From an uncultured Devosia sp. (GTDB taxonomy: Bacteria; Pseudomonadota; Alphaproteobacteria; Rhizobiales; Devosiaceae), in the NCBI RefSeq assembly GCF_963517015.1, contig NZ_CAUQDV010000004.1, forward strand, positions 69,464 through 133,463: 64,000 nt of DNA. Reading direction: 5' to 3'. The translations under genes and the position numbers were made by a program. Positions 51,563-59,740 of the stretch are shown here, piece after piece. The notes beneath the pieces are model-generated. The model searched no databases and was not told the origin of the DNA. It worked only from the letters and a program-made list of their open reading frames with translations. The stretch's first letter is position 1. Each line of letters begins with the position of its first letter.

Positions 51563-52567
51563 ATGTCACTATCCGCCATCATGACCCGCGAATTCTTCAT
51601 CGCCGTACTGGCCGCCATCGCAGCCGCGGCGGTGGTTTTCACCTTCGGCTCCAGCTTCATCGTCAAGTCCGAGATGAAGGACCGCATCAAGCGCGTTGCG
51701 CTCGAGCGCGAAAAGATGCGCGCCGAGGAAATGGCCCGCCTTCGGGGCGCCACCACCACCGATACGCGCGGCATTCGCCGCCAGGGCGAAACCAAGACCT
51801 ATATGAAGAATGCGGTCGAGCGCTTCGACCTCAAGAAGGCTTTCCAGGACGATACCACCGTCGACAAGCTCGCTATGGCCGGCTTCCGCGGGCAGGGTCA
51901 CCTGACCACCTTCCTCTTCATGCGTCTTGCGACGCCAATCGGCATCTTCCTGGTCGCCGCGCTCTACCTCGTCATCATGGTACCCGCCGACCGGCCGCTC
52001 TACCTCAACCTCACCTATGCCATCGGTGCGGGCCTCGTCGGCTCCTACCTGCCCATCATCCTGCTGCGCAATTCCACCTCCAAGCGACAGGCTTCGATCA
52101 AGAAGGCCTGGCCCGATTGCCTCGACCTGATGCTGCTCTGCGTCGAGGCGGGCATGTCTATCGAACACGCCTTCAAGCGCGTCGCCCGCGAGATCGGCCA
52201 GCAAAGCGCCGAACTGGCCGAGGAACTGACGCTGACCACGGCCGAACTGGCCTTCCTCGAGGACCGCGGCCGCGCCTATGACAACCTCGGCCGCCGCACC
52301 GGTCTCGATGGTGTCCGCTCGGTGATGACCGCCCTGATCCAGGCCGACCGCTACGGCACCTCCGTCGGCCAGGCCCTGCGCGTCATGGCCGAGGAAGGTC
52401 GCGAACAACGCATGATGGACGCCGAAAAGAAAGCGGCCGCCCTCCCGCCCAAGCTGACCGTTCCGCTGATCCTGTTCTTCCTGCCGGTGCTCTTCATCGT
52501 CATCATCTCGCCGGCCCTGATCAAGGTCTTCGGCCCCGGCGGCGTCGCCAGCGGCGGTCCTGGTTGA
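51563..52567 (+). CDS. tadC: Tad pilus inner-membrane platform protein TadC
   Basis: A 334-residue paralogue of TadB. One N-terminal helix (EFFIAVLAAIAAAAVVFTFG), a cytoplasmic charged part, a helix pair near 115-170, and the T2SSF core DCLDLMLLCVEAGMSIEHAFKRVA and GVRSVMTALIQADRYGTSVGQALRVMAEEGREQRM near residue 250. The C-terminal helix is PLILFFLPVLFIVIISPALI. It completes the platform with TadB. A strong terminator follows. Confidence 0.95.
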   Translation: MSLSAIMTREFFIAVLAAIAAAAVVFTFGSSFIVKSEMKDRIKRVALEREKMRAEEMARLRGATTTDTRGIRRQGETKTYMKNAVERFDLKKAFQDDTTVDKLAMAGFRGQGHLTTFLFMRLATPIGIFLVAALYLVIMVPADRPLYLNLTYAIGAGLVGSYLPIILLRNSTSKRQASIKKAWPDCLDLMLLCVEAGMSIEHAFKRVAREIGQQSAELAEELTLTTAELAFLEDRGRAYDNLGRRTGLDGVRSVMTALIQADRYGTSVGQALRVMAEEGREQRMMDAEKKAAALPPKLTVPLILFFLPVLFIVIISPALIKVFGPGGVASGGPG

Positions 52568-52572
52568 CATAA

Positions 52573-52599
52573 AAAAGGCCCCGCATTGCGGGGCCTTTT
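52573..52599. terminator. Bidirectional terminator between tadC and tadD
   Basis: AAAAGGCCCCGC-ATT-GCGGGGCCTTTT is a perfect 12-bp stem with A- and T-runs on its two sides. It can stop both convergent transcripts. Confidence 0.93.
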
Positions 52600-52618
52600 C
52601 CTTTGGGGCCTTTGGGCC

Positions 52619-53389
52619 TCAGCTGTTCTTGATCAGCTCCCAGCGGTTCTGCTGGGTCAGCAGGGCCCGCACATAGGCCATGTTGCTTTCGACCTGCTCG
52701 GGCGGCAGCTCTGCCGCATAGATGGCGCGGGCCTCGTCGAACCGGCCTTGCAGCCCGATGATCAGCGCCAGGTTCTGCCGCACCTTGCTGTTGGCGCCCT
52801 GCATCTGCGTGGCGCGGCGCAGATGCTGCTCGGCGGCCGGCAATTCATTGGTCATGGCATAGCTGAGGCCCAGATTGGCCTCGATGCTGGCTTCGCCCGG
52901 CGCGTAGACCTGCGCCTGCGCATAGATCGCCCGCGCCTCGGGATTGCGGCCCAGCTGATCAAGCGTCGCGCCCTTGACCAAAAGGGCATTCCAGTCCGGC
53001 GCTTCGGGACGGATCACATTGTCCAGCACCTGCAGCGATTGCTCCAGCCGCCCATCCGCCGTCAGCGCCTTGGCAAAGGCCACGGCAATGTCGACGTCCT
53101 TGGGATAGTAGTCCATGCTGATTTCCAGCACCGACACGGCCTGCTTGCTCTGGCCCACGGCACGCAGTGCGGCCGCATAATGGATGGCCGTGACCTTGTC
53201 CTTGGGATTGGCCTTGTAGCGCGCCGTCAATTCGCCAAGCGTCTGCTGGCTCTGGCCGGCCGTCATGCCTGTATAATCGGGCTGTGTCATGCTGGTGCGA
53301 TTGGAGGCGCATGCGCTGATCGCCAGCGCCGCCACGCCGACCAGCAGCAGGCTGCGCATGGGCTTGGTGAGACTCTTGAGGGCGATCAT
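52619..53389 (-). CDS. tadD: Tad pilus TPR lipoprotein TadD
   Basis: A 256-residue protein with a signal peptide ending in a lipobox-like ALAISAC, so the Cys is probably lipidated. The rest is made of tetratricopeptide repeats, visible as AIHYAAALRAVGQSKQAVSVLE, VAFAKALTADGRLEQSLQVLD and ANLGLSYAMTNELPAAEQHLRRA. TadD is an outer-membrane pilotin-like protein needed for secretin assembly. ATG 53389 has AAGGAG six bases upstream, better than TTG 53395. It is convergent with the main pilus operon. Confidence 0.9.
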   Translation of the reverse strand: MIALKSLTKPMRSLLLVGVAALAISACASNRTSMTQPDYTGMTAGQSQQTLGELTARYKANPKDKVTAIHYAAALRAVGQSKQAVSVLEISMDYYPKDVDIAVAFAKALTADGRLEQSLQVLDNVIRPEAPDWNALLVKGATLDQLGRNPEARAIYAQAQVYAPGEASIEANLGLSYAMTNELPAAEQHLRRATQMQGANSKVRQNLALIIGLQGRFDEARAIYAAELPPEQVESNMAYVRALLTQQNRWELIKNS

Positions 53390-53525
53390 GGGCAACTCCT
53401 TGAGCCAAAGGCTCTTGCCCCTTCAATAAATCATTAACCCTAACAGCCCGTTAAAAGCCCGGTTCTGCGCCGTTGCGACCCCGGTGCGAGCGGTCTAGAA
53501 CTGTGGCAGTTTCAGGAGTCGCCTC

Positions 53526-54875
53526 ATGTCCAATGCACCAGCCATCCCCGTCATCTGCATCGAGGAGGGGGCGTTGGACAGCGCCGGTCTGAACGCGACG
53601 CAACGTGCCTGGGCCGAGGCCAATGCCTTTACCGGCAAGCGCGGCAAGCTCCTCGCTCTGCCGGGCGCCGACGGCAATGTGACCAGCTATCTCTTCGGGC
53701 TGGGCGCAGCCGAGACGCATCCGACCCTCGTTACCGGCCTCGCCGCCGCGGCCTTGCCTAAAGGCCACTATCGCCTCGAGGGTACGCTGGCCGACCCAAC
53801 CCTCGCCGCCATCGGCTTCCGTCTCGGCGCCTATCGTTTCGATCGCTACCGCCAGCCGGTCGAAACCGCCACGCTCGAACTGCCAGCCGGTGCCGATGCT
53901 GGCGAAGTGGACTGCCTGGTCCAAGCTGCGACCCTGGCGCGCGATCTGATCAACACCCCATCCAATGATCTTGGCCCTGACGCCTTCGAAGCCGAGATTC
54001 ACGCCTTTGCCGAAGCCCGCGACATGGATATCCGCGTCATCAAGGGCGATGACCTGCTGGCCGAAAACTTCCCCATGATCCACGCTGTCGGCCGCGCCAG
54101 CGCCGAAGCGCCACGCCTTGTGGATTTGCGCTGGGGCAGGGATGAAGACCCCAAGGTCACCCTGGTTGGCAAGGGCGTCACTTTCGATACCGGCGGCCTC
54201 GACATCAAGTCCGCGGCCGGCATGCTGATCATGAAGAAGGACATAGGCGGCGCTGCCAATGTCCTGGGTCTTGCCCACGCCATCGTTTCGGCCGGTCTCA
54301 AACTGCGCCTGCGCGTCCTCATCCCCGTCGTCGAAAATGCCATTGCCGGGGCCAGCTTCCGCCCCGGCGACGTGCTGCAATCGCGCAAGGGCCTGACGGT
54401 CGAGATCGGCAATACCGATGCCGAAGGCCGCCTGATCCTCGCCGATGCGCTGGCGCTGGCCGACGAGGAAAAGCCCGAACTGCTGATCGACATGGCGACG
54501 CTCACCGGCGCTGCCCGTGTTGCGCTCGGCCCCGAACTGCCCCCCGTCTATTCCAATGACGACAATCTGGCCCGCGACCTTGTCGCCAGCGGCATGCAGG
54601 CCGACGACCCGCTCTGGCACATGCCGCTCTGGTCGCCCTATGACGCCATGATGAGCTCGAAAATCGCCGATGTGAACAATGCGGGTGCCGGTGGTTTTGC
54701 CGGTTCGCTCACCGCTGCGCTGTTCCTCCGCCGCTTTGTCGACAAGGCCACGCCCTGGGTCCATCTCGACATTTACGGCTGGGCCCCGGAAGCCCGCGCC
54801 GGCCGCAGTTTCGGTGGCACCGACCAGGCCATCCGTGCCGTCTACGGAGTGCTCAAGCAGCGCTATGCAAAATAG
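53526..54875 (+). CDS. M17 family leucyl aminopeptidase
   Basis: A 449-residue enzyme, shorter than PepA because of a reduced N-terminal domain. The metal site is complete: VGKGVTFDTGGLDIKSAAGM near residue 215, MKKDIGGAANVLG near 235, and the signature NTDAEGRLILADAL near 295, with the conserved Lys, Asp and Glu. It removes N-terminal residues from peptides in the cytoplasm. CAGGAG precedes the ATG. The stop codon overlaps the first half of an inverted repeat in front of the next gene. Confidence 0.93.
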   Translation: MSNAPAIPVICIEEGALDSAGLNATQRAWAEANAFTGKRGKLLALPGADGNVTSYLFGLGAAETHPTLVTGLAAAALPKGHYRLEGTLADPTLAAIGFRLGAYRFDRYRQPVETATLELPAGADAGEVDCLVQAATLARDLINTPSNDLGPDAFEAEIHAFAEARDMDIRVIKGDDLLAENFPMIHAVGRASAEAPRLVDLRWGRDEDPKVTLVGKGVTFDTGGLDIKSAAGMLIMKKDIGGAANVLGLAHAIVSAGLKLRLRVLIPVVENAIAGASFRPGDVLQSRKGLTVEIGNTDAEGRLILADALALADEEKPELLIDMATLTGAARVALGPELPPVYSNDDNLARDLVASGMQADDPLWHMPLWSPYDAMMSSKIADVNNAGAGGFAGSLTAALFLRRFVDKATPWVHLDIYGWAPEARAGRSFGGTDQAIRAVYGVLKQRYAK

Positions 54876-54910
54876 TTGACTATGACAACAATGTGGATGA
54901 CTATATCAAC
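54875..54910. promoter_or_regulatory. Imperfect inverted repeat before the MarR-GNAT gene
   Basis: GTTGACTAT at 54875-54883 and ATATCAAC at 54903-54910 face each other, with ATGACA/TGACTAT-type repeats between. Position and A/T-rich dyad suit an autoregulatory MarR operator. TTGACT could also be a -35 element. Confidence 0.45.
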
Positions 54911-54918
54911 AGTCATCC

Positions 54919-55860
54919 ATGAGCCCTGTCATGTCCATACGCGCCGCCGATATCGCCCAGATTCGTGCCTTCAACCGCTTCTACACTCGCATCATCGGCC
55001 TGCTCGAAGAGGGCATGCATAAAAGCCCCCACACGCTGGCCGAGGCACGCGTCATCTACGAATTGGGCATTCGCCGACAGGCGCCGGCTTCGATGATTGC
55101 CGGTGCCATCGGCATGGATCGCGGCCAGATGAGCCGCCTCGTCCTGCGTCTGCTCGATCAGGGGCTCGTTGCACAGCTGCCGCGCTCGTCTGACCGTCGC
55201 TCATCCCCACTGGCGCTGACCCGCGAAGGCGATGCCGTCTTCCGCCATCTCAACGACATGAGCGACCAGGCCGCGGCCGAAGGTCTGCTGGAACCTCTCG
55301 ATGAATTCAGCCGCCGCGACCTGATCCATGCCATGCGCCGCATCGAGGCGCTCCTGGGCGAGCCCGACGACGAGACCCTGGTCATTCGTCCCCATCGCAT
55401 CGGCGAGATCGGCTGGCTGATCCACCGCCAAGGCCTGCTCTATCATCTTGAACAGGGCTGGAATGGCGAGTTCGAGGCGCTGATCGCCCGGCTCTATGCC
55501 GAATTCGAGACCATGCCGGTCAGCCCGCCCAAATCCCTGTTCATTGCCGAAATCGGCGGCGAGGTGGCAGGATCGGTCTACATCCTCCCCGCAGCGGGAA
55601 AAGCCCCCGGCACAGCTCAATTGCGCATGCTCTATACCGAGCCGGCCTTTCGCGGACGCGGCGTCGGCAAGCGACTGGTCGACGAAGCCGTGCGCTTTTC
55701 GAGGGCCTCAGGCTATGACCGGTTGATCCTGTGGACCCAGGATTGTCTCGTCTCTGCCCGCCGCATCTATCAGGGCGCTGGCTTCACGCTCGAAAGCCAG
55801 GACCGGCACCATTCCTTCGGCGTCGATCTCAATGGGCAATATTGGACGCTCGATCTTTAG
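54919..55860 (+). CDS. MarR-GNAT fusion: HTH regulator with acetyltransferase domain
   Basis: A 313-residue two-domain protein. Residues about 1-145 are a MarR winged helix (IRAFNRFYTRIIGLLEEGMHKSPHTLAEARVIYELG, then MDRGQMSRLVLRLLDQGLVAQLPRSSDRRSSPLALT). Residues about 155-313 are a GNAT domain with the acetyl-CoA loop LRMLYTEPAFRGRGVGKRLVDEAV and the C-terminal LWTQDCLVSARRIYQGAGF. Such fusions may couple sensing of a small molecule to its acetylation. Two ATGs (54919, 54931) lack a good ribosome binding site; leaderless translation is possible. The end overlaps the convergent gene by 4 bp. Confidence 0.88.
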   Translation: MSPVMSIRAADIAQIRAFNRFYTRIIGLLEEGMHKSPHTLAEARVIYELGIRRQAPASMIAGAIGMDRGQMSRLVLRLLDQGLVAQLPRSSDRRSSPLALTREGDAVFRHLNDMSDQAAAEGLLEPLDEFSRRDLIHAMRRIEALLGEPDDETLVIRPHRIGEIGWLIHRQGLLYHLEQGWNGEFEALIARLYAEFETMPVSPPKSLFIAEIGGEVAGSVYILPAAGKAPGTAQLRMLYTEPAFRGRGVGKRLVDEAVRFSRASGYDRLILWTQDCLVSARRIYQGAGFTLESQDRHHSFGVDLNGQYWTLDL

Positions 55861-56531
55861 CTGGCGTCGCCCAGGTCGGTGATCGTGTCTTCCGCTTCCA
55901 GAACGGCAGGAATGGTCGCATCGGCCTTGGGGAACAGCAGCGGTGCCATGGCAAAGCCCAGGATGATGGCCGCGACCATGCCCCAGCCGGCCAGCGCCTT
56001 GTGCTTTTCGATGAAGGTATTGGCGGCCTTGCCAAAGAAGAAGAACAGCCCGCAAGGCACGAAATAGCGCAGGCCACGGCCGATCAGCCCGTAGAAGACA
56101 AAGGTGAAGAGATCCAGCCCCGCCACGCCGCTGGTGATGGTGATGACCTTGTAGGGGATGGGCGAAATCGCGCCGATGATGATCATCAGCGGGCCATTGT
56201 CATTGAAGCTCTGCTTGAGCGAATTGAAGCCATCGCCGGCGCCGTAAAAGTCGATGATGGCGCGGCCGACGGTGTCGAACAGGAAATAGCCGATCGCATA
56301 GCCAGCAAGACCACCCACGACCGAGGCCACCGTGCAGATTGCCGCCAGCCGCCAGGCACGGGTGCGGTCCGCCACGATCATCGGCGCCAGCATGATTTCC
56401 GGAAAGATCGGCAGGATCATCGCTTCGAGGAAACAGAGCAGAGCCAGGATCGGTTCGGCAAGGCGGTGCTTGGTGGCCAGTTTCAGCCGGTCATAAAGCT
56501 TGAGCTTCTGCGGTGCGGTGGTCTCGGTCAT
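55857..56531 (-). CDS. YqaA/DedA-like VTT domain membrane protein
   Basis: A 224-residue polytopic protein with about five hydrophobic segments. ILPIFPEIMLAPMIVADRTRAWRLA, GGLAGYAIGYFLFDTVGR and the re-entrant-type segment IIIGAISPIPYKVITITSGVAGL match the VTT (SNARE-associated/YqaA) domain. DedA relatives act as lipid transporters or proton-dependent factors; the function of the YqaA branch is not settled. It is a single gene on the minus strand, convergent with the MarR-GNAT gene. Confidence 0.82.
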   Translation of the reverse strand: MTETTAPQKLKLYDRLKLATKHRLAEPILALLCFLEAMILPIFPEIMLAPMIVADRTRAWRLAAICTVASVVGGLAGYAIGYFLFDTVGRAIIDFYGAGDGFNSLKQSFNDNGPLMIIIGAISPIPYKVITITSGVAGLDLFTFVFYGLIGRGLRYFVPCGLFFFFGKAANTFIEKHKALAGWGMVAAIILGFAMAPLLFPKADATIPAVLEAEDTITDLGDAS

Positions 56532-56617
56532 CCGGTCCTGGGGCGTTCAACAACGATAAAAACAAACTAGGCGGCGAAGATGACAGTCATCCTCTTGTTC
56601 GCCAACAAAATATTCCG

Positions 56618-57556
56618 TCAGTAGCCACGTGCGCGGTCTACCACGTTGATCAGCGGCTTGCCCGCCTCATGATCCTTGATGATCTGGCTGAAATAGACGA
56701 CGCCAGTGGCCTCGTTGGAAATCGCCGCGATATGCGGCGTGACATAGCAGTTCTCGATGTCCCACAGCGGACTGCTCTCGGGCAGGGGCTCTACCTCGAA
56801 CACGTCGAGGCTCGCCGCACCCAGCGTGCCGTCGCCCAGCGCCTTGACGATATCGGCCTCACGCTGGTGCCCACCTCGCGCCGCATTGATCACCACCGGC
56901 CCGCCATCGAGTCTGCCGCGCCGTAGCTTGCCGAAAGTCTCGCTGTTGAGAATGCCGGTGGTTTCGGGCGTCAGCGGCAGGAGGTTCACCAGAATATCGG
57001 TGCCCGCAAGGAAGGCGTCGAACTGCTCCGCCCCGGCAAAGCCCGCCACGCCCGCAGTCTCCTTGGGTGTCCGGCTCCAGCTGCGCAGATCAAATCCCAG
57101 GGGCTTGAGCCGCGACACCGCATCCTGTCCCAGTACGCCCATGCCCATGATGCCAACCGTGGTTTCCGACGCGGCCGGCGGATAGAGCTGGCTCCAGCGT
57201 CTGGCCTTCTGGTCGGCGCGGAAGCGCGTATAGAGCCGGTGATGCATGGTGACATGGGCCACCACATAATCGCTCATGCGCTGGCTGAGGTCCTCGTCCA
57301 CGAAACGCACGATGGGCGCATCGGGCAGGCTGGGGTGCTTGAGCAGCGCATCGACGCCGGCGCCCAGCGACAGGATCGCCTTGAGATTGGCCAAGCCTTC
57401 GAAGGCATCCGGCTTTGGCTTCCAGACAAAGATATACTGCACATCGGCCGGGTCGAAGTCATCGCCACGCCTTACGACGGGGTAGGGCGCCAGCGCAGCG
57501 GCAAGCCTGTTGCCCCAGCTCGCTTCATCGACATCGGACAGGTGCAGCAATAGCAT
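56618..57556 (-). CDS. ghrA: D-2-hydroxyacid dehydrogenase, GhrA (glyoxylate/hydroxypyruvate reductase A) type
   Basis: A 312-residue NAD(P)-dependent enzyme. The Rossmann motif is VGIMGMGVLGQDAVSRL near residue 140; the catalytic Arg lies in VINAARGGHQREADI near 225, the Glu in LDVFEVEPLPESSPLW near 255 and the His in YVTPHIAAIS near 275. YLVIFVWKP-type N-terminal strand IFVWKPKPDAFEGL is characteristic of the GhrA branch. It reduces glyoxylate and hydroxypyruvate in the cytoplasm. GGGAGG lies nine bases before the ATG at 57556. Confidence 0.9.
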   Translation of the reverse strand: MLLLHLSDVDEASWGNRLAAALAPYPVVRRGDDFDPADVQYIFVWKPKPDAFEGLANLKAILSLGAGVDALLKHPSLPDAPIVRFVDEDLSQRMSDYVVAHVTMHHRLYTRFRADQKARRWSQLYPPAASETTVGIMGMGVLGQDAVSRLKPLGFDLRSWSRTPKETAGVAGFAGAEQFDAFLAGTDILVNLLPLTPETTGILNSETFGKLRRGRLDGGPVVINAARGGHQREADIVKALGDGTLGAASLDVFEVEPLPESSPLWDIENCYVTPHIAAISNEATGVVYFSQIIKDHEAGKPLINVVDRARGY

Positions 57557-57570
57557 GTGAAATCCTCCCA

Positions 57571-57602
57571 AGAAAAAGCCGCGCCTCTTGTGAAGGCGCG
57601 GC
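57571..57602 (-). terminator. Rho-independent terminator of the cytochrome c gene
   Basis: Read on the minus strand, GCCGCGCCT-TCACAAG-AGGCGCGGC is followed by TTTTTCTT. It lies about 27 bp after the cytochrome stop. Confidence 0.88.
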
Positions 57603-57628
57603 CCAATATTTCGCAACCTCTCCGGGCC

Positions 57629-58504
57629 TTACTGGCCGGCGGGTGCGGTTTCCGTTGTGGTGGCCGGAGCAGCCGCGCCCGCGGCGGGTGCCGTCGGGGC
57701 CGTGGTCGCCGGATTGGCGCCGCTCGTGCCGGCGGGCGTACCGCTGCCGGTTGGCGTGCCCTGAACCGGAGTTTCGCTCTGGCTTTCGGTCGGCGTGTCG
57801 GTCACGGCGGCCGGCGCAGCCGGTTCGGCTTCGTTTTCCGGCTCGGTTGCAGCAGGATCGGCTGGTGTCGCCGCATCGGGCTGCTGGGTGCCGGCGGCTT
57901 CAGCCGCAGCGCCTTCGCCTTCGGCCGGCGCAGCCTCTTCAGCTGGTGCAGCTTCCTCGGCAGCCGGGAAGGCAACAGGATTGGCCGACAGCGTCTGCAG
58001 GTAAGCCAGGATATCGGCGCGCTCTTCGGCAGTGCGGATACCGGCAAAGTTCATCTTCGTGCCCGGGGCATAGTCAGCCGGCTTGGTCAGGAAGTGATTG
58101 AGGTTTTCATAGGTCCACACATCGCCGGCAGCATTATGTGCCAGCATGGCGTCGGAATAGGCGAAGTCCGAAACCGAACCTTCGGCGCGGCCGACGATGT
58201 CATAGAGATGCGGGCCGGTCTTGTTGGGATCGCCTTCGCCGAAATTGTGGCACGACTGGCACTTGCGCACCGCAGCCTGGCCGTTTTCGGCGCTGGCGCT
58301 GGCCAGCAGCACGCCGAGCGGCACTTCGGGAGCCGCTTCGACCGCTGCGCCACCTTCGGCAACTTCCGGCTCCGGCAGGTTATAGCCCGGGCCACGGTCT
58401 TCGATGGGATGGTAGATGGCTTCGGCGACGAAGCCGGCACCCATGACGAACAGCAGCGTGCCCAGCACGGCGCCCATGATCTTGTTAAGCTCGAACGAAT
58501 CCAT
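57629..58504 (-). CDS. Membrane-anchored cytochrome c (CycM/c552-like) with long disordered tail
   Basis: A 291-residue protein. One N-terminal membrane anchor at about 8-29 (IMGAVLGTLLFVMGAGFVAEA) is followed by a single cytochrome c domain at about 65-180: heme site CQSCH near residue 82, GPHLYDIVGR, and the axial Met in PGTKMNFAGI near residue 150. This matches membrane-bound cytochromes that carry electrons to cytochrome oxidase. The last ~110 residues are Ala, Pro, Thr and Glu rich with no predicted fold, an unusually long extension. Divergent from pheA, with its own terminator. Confidence 0.9.
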   Translation of the reverse strand: MDSFELNKIMGAVLGTLLFVMGAGFVAEAIYHPIEDRGPGYNLPEPEVAEGGAAVEAAPEVPLGVLLASASAENGQAAVRKCQSCHNFGEGDPNKTGPHLYDIVGRAEGSVSDFAYSDAMLAHNAAGDVWTYENLNHFLTKPADYAPGTKMNFAGIRTAEERADILAYLQTLSANPVAFPAAEEAAPAEEAAPAEGEGAAAEAAGTQQPDAATPADPAATEPENEAEPAAPAAVTDTPTESQSETPVQGTPTGSGTPAGTSGANPATTAPTAPAAGAAAPATTTETAPAGQ

Positions 58505-58764
58505 TTGGTCTCTCTGCCAGTCCATCCCCTGTGGACGATATTCGACTCTCGTCCAACTTACGATTCCCCAAGGGAAATCCTGCTCAACGGACGATGCCAA
58601 TGCGCGCGGAAGATAGTCGCAAGGCCGCTATGGCGCAACCGTTCAAAGCCGCTCTGCGTCAATTCCCCACCAGAGCCATGCGTTCCCGCGCCGAGCCCCC
58701 TCGATTGACAGCCGAACCGCCCGGGTTCAAAAGCCTGTCGCCTACCAGATACGGACCCTCCGCA

Positions 58765-59595
58765 ATGACCAAGAAGATCGCATTCCAGGGCGAACCCGGC
58801 GCCTTCAGCCATGCCGCCGCGAACAATGTCTTCCCCGGCGAAGAGGCCATGGGCTGCGTCACCTTCGAGGAAACCATCAATGCGGTGCAGACCGGCAAGG
58901 CCGACTATGCCGTTGTCCCGGTCGAGAACTCGCTCTATGGCCGCATCACCGACATCCACCACCTTCTCCCGGCAAGTGGCCTGCATATCATTGGCGAGAC
59001 CTATCTCCGCGTCGAGATGAACCTGCTCGGCGTACCGGGCGCAACGCTGGCCGACATCAAGGCCGTGCAGTCGCTCTCGGTCGCGCTCGGCCAGTGCCGA
59101 AAGTTCATCGCCGACAACGGCTTCCGCACCATCAATGCCGTCGATACCGCCGGCTCTGCCCGCGAGATCGCCCAGAAGGCCGACAAATCCGTTGCCGCCA
59201 TCGCCTCCCGCTTTGCCGGCGAAATCTACGGCCTCGACGTCCTTGCCTCCAATATCGAGGACGCCGAGCACAATACCACGCGCTTCCTCGTCCTCTCGCC
59301 AACGCCGAAAGAGGCGCCTGCCGGGAGTGGCAAGATCAAGACCACCTTTGTCTTCCGCGTGCGCAACGTGCCCGCCGCGCTTTACAAGGCCATGGGCGGT
59401 TTCGCCACCAACGGCGTCAACATGACCAAGCTCGAAAGCTACATGGTCGGCGGCGCTTTCACGGCTACCCAGTTTTACGCCGATATCGAAGGTCATCCCT
59501 CCGACGTGGGCGTGCAGCATGCCTTCGAAGAACTCGGCTTCTTCACCGACCACATGCATATCCTCGGCGTCTACCCGGCCTCGGACGACAAGTAG
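58765..59595 (+). CDS. pheA: Prephenate dehydratase
   Basis: A 276-residue monofunctional enzyme of phenylalanine synthesis. The catalytic domain opens with IAFQGEPGAFSHAAANNVFPGEEA and includes ADYAVVPVENSLYGRI; the TRF motif is in EHNTTRFLVLS near residue 178. A regulatory ACT domain follows from about 190 (TTFVFRVRNVPAALYKAMGGFATNGVNMTKLESYMVGG), where phenylalanine would bind to inhibit. No chorismate mutase domain is attached. The start at 58765 opens directly on the conserved region; a longer frame upstream overlaps the cytochrome promoter. Confidence 0.95.
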   Translation: MTKKIAFQGEPGAFSHAAANNVFPGEEAMGCVTFEETINAVQTGKADYAVVPVENSLYGRITDIHHLLPASGLHIIGETYLRVEMNLLGVPGATLADIKAVQSLSVALGQCRKFIADNGFRTINAVDTAGSAREIAQKADKSVAAIASRFAGEIYGLDVLASNIEDAEHNTTRFLVLSPTPKEAPAGSGKIKTTFVFRVRNVPAALYKAMGGFATNGVNMTKLESYMVGGAFTATQFYADIEGHPSDVGVQHAFEELGFFTDHMHILGVYPASDDK

Positions 59596-59605
59596 GCAGG
59601 AAGAA

Positions 59606-59722
59606 TACCCCCACCTAGCCTCCCCCTGAAAAGGGGGAGGGACCGCGCAGTGGGTGGAGCAAGTTTGTGCCACGAGCACAATCTGTCCCTCCCCCTATCA
59701 GGGGGAGGTTAGGTGGGGGTAC
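59606..59722. repeat. Palindromic element, family A, copy 4
   Basis: A 117-bp element with outer arms TACCCCCACCTAGCCTCCCC and GGGGAGGTTAGGTGGGGGTA and the two internal hairpins. It lies between the convergent pheA and LOG genes. The right half is nearly identical to that of copy 3, including ATCTGTCCCTCCCCCTATCA. Confidence 0.92.
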
Positions 59723-59740
59723 CCAAGAGAAACCTCTTCC

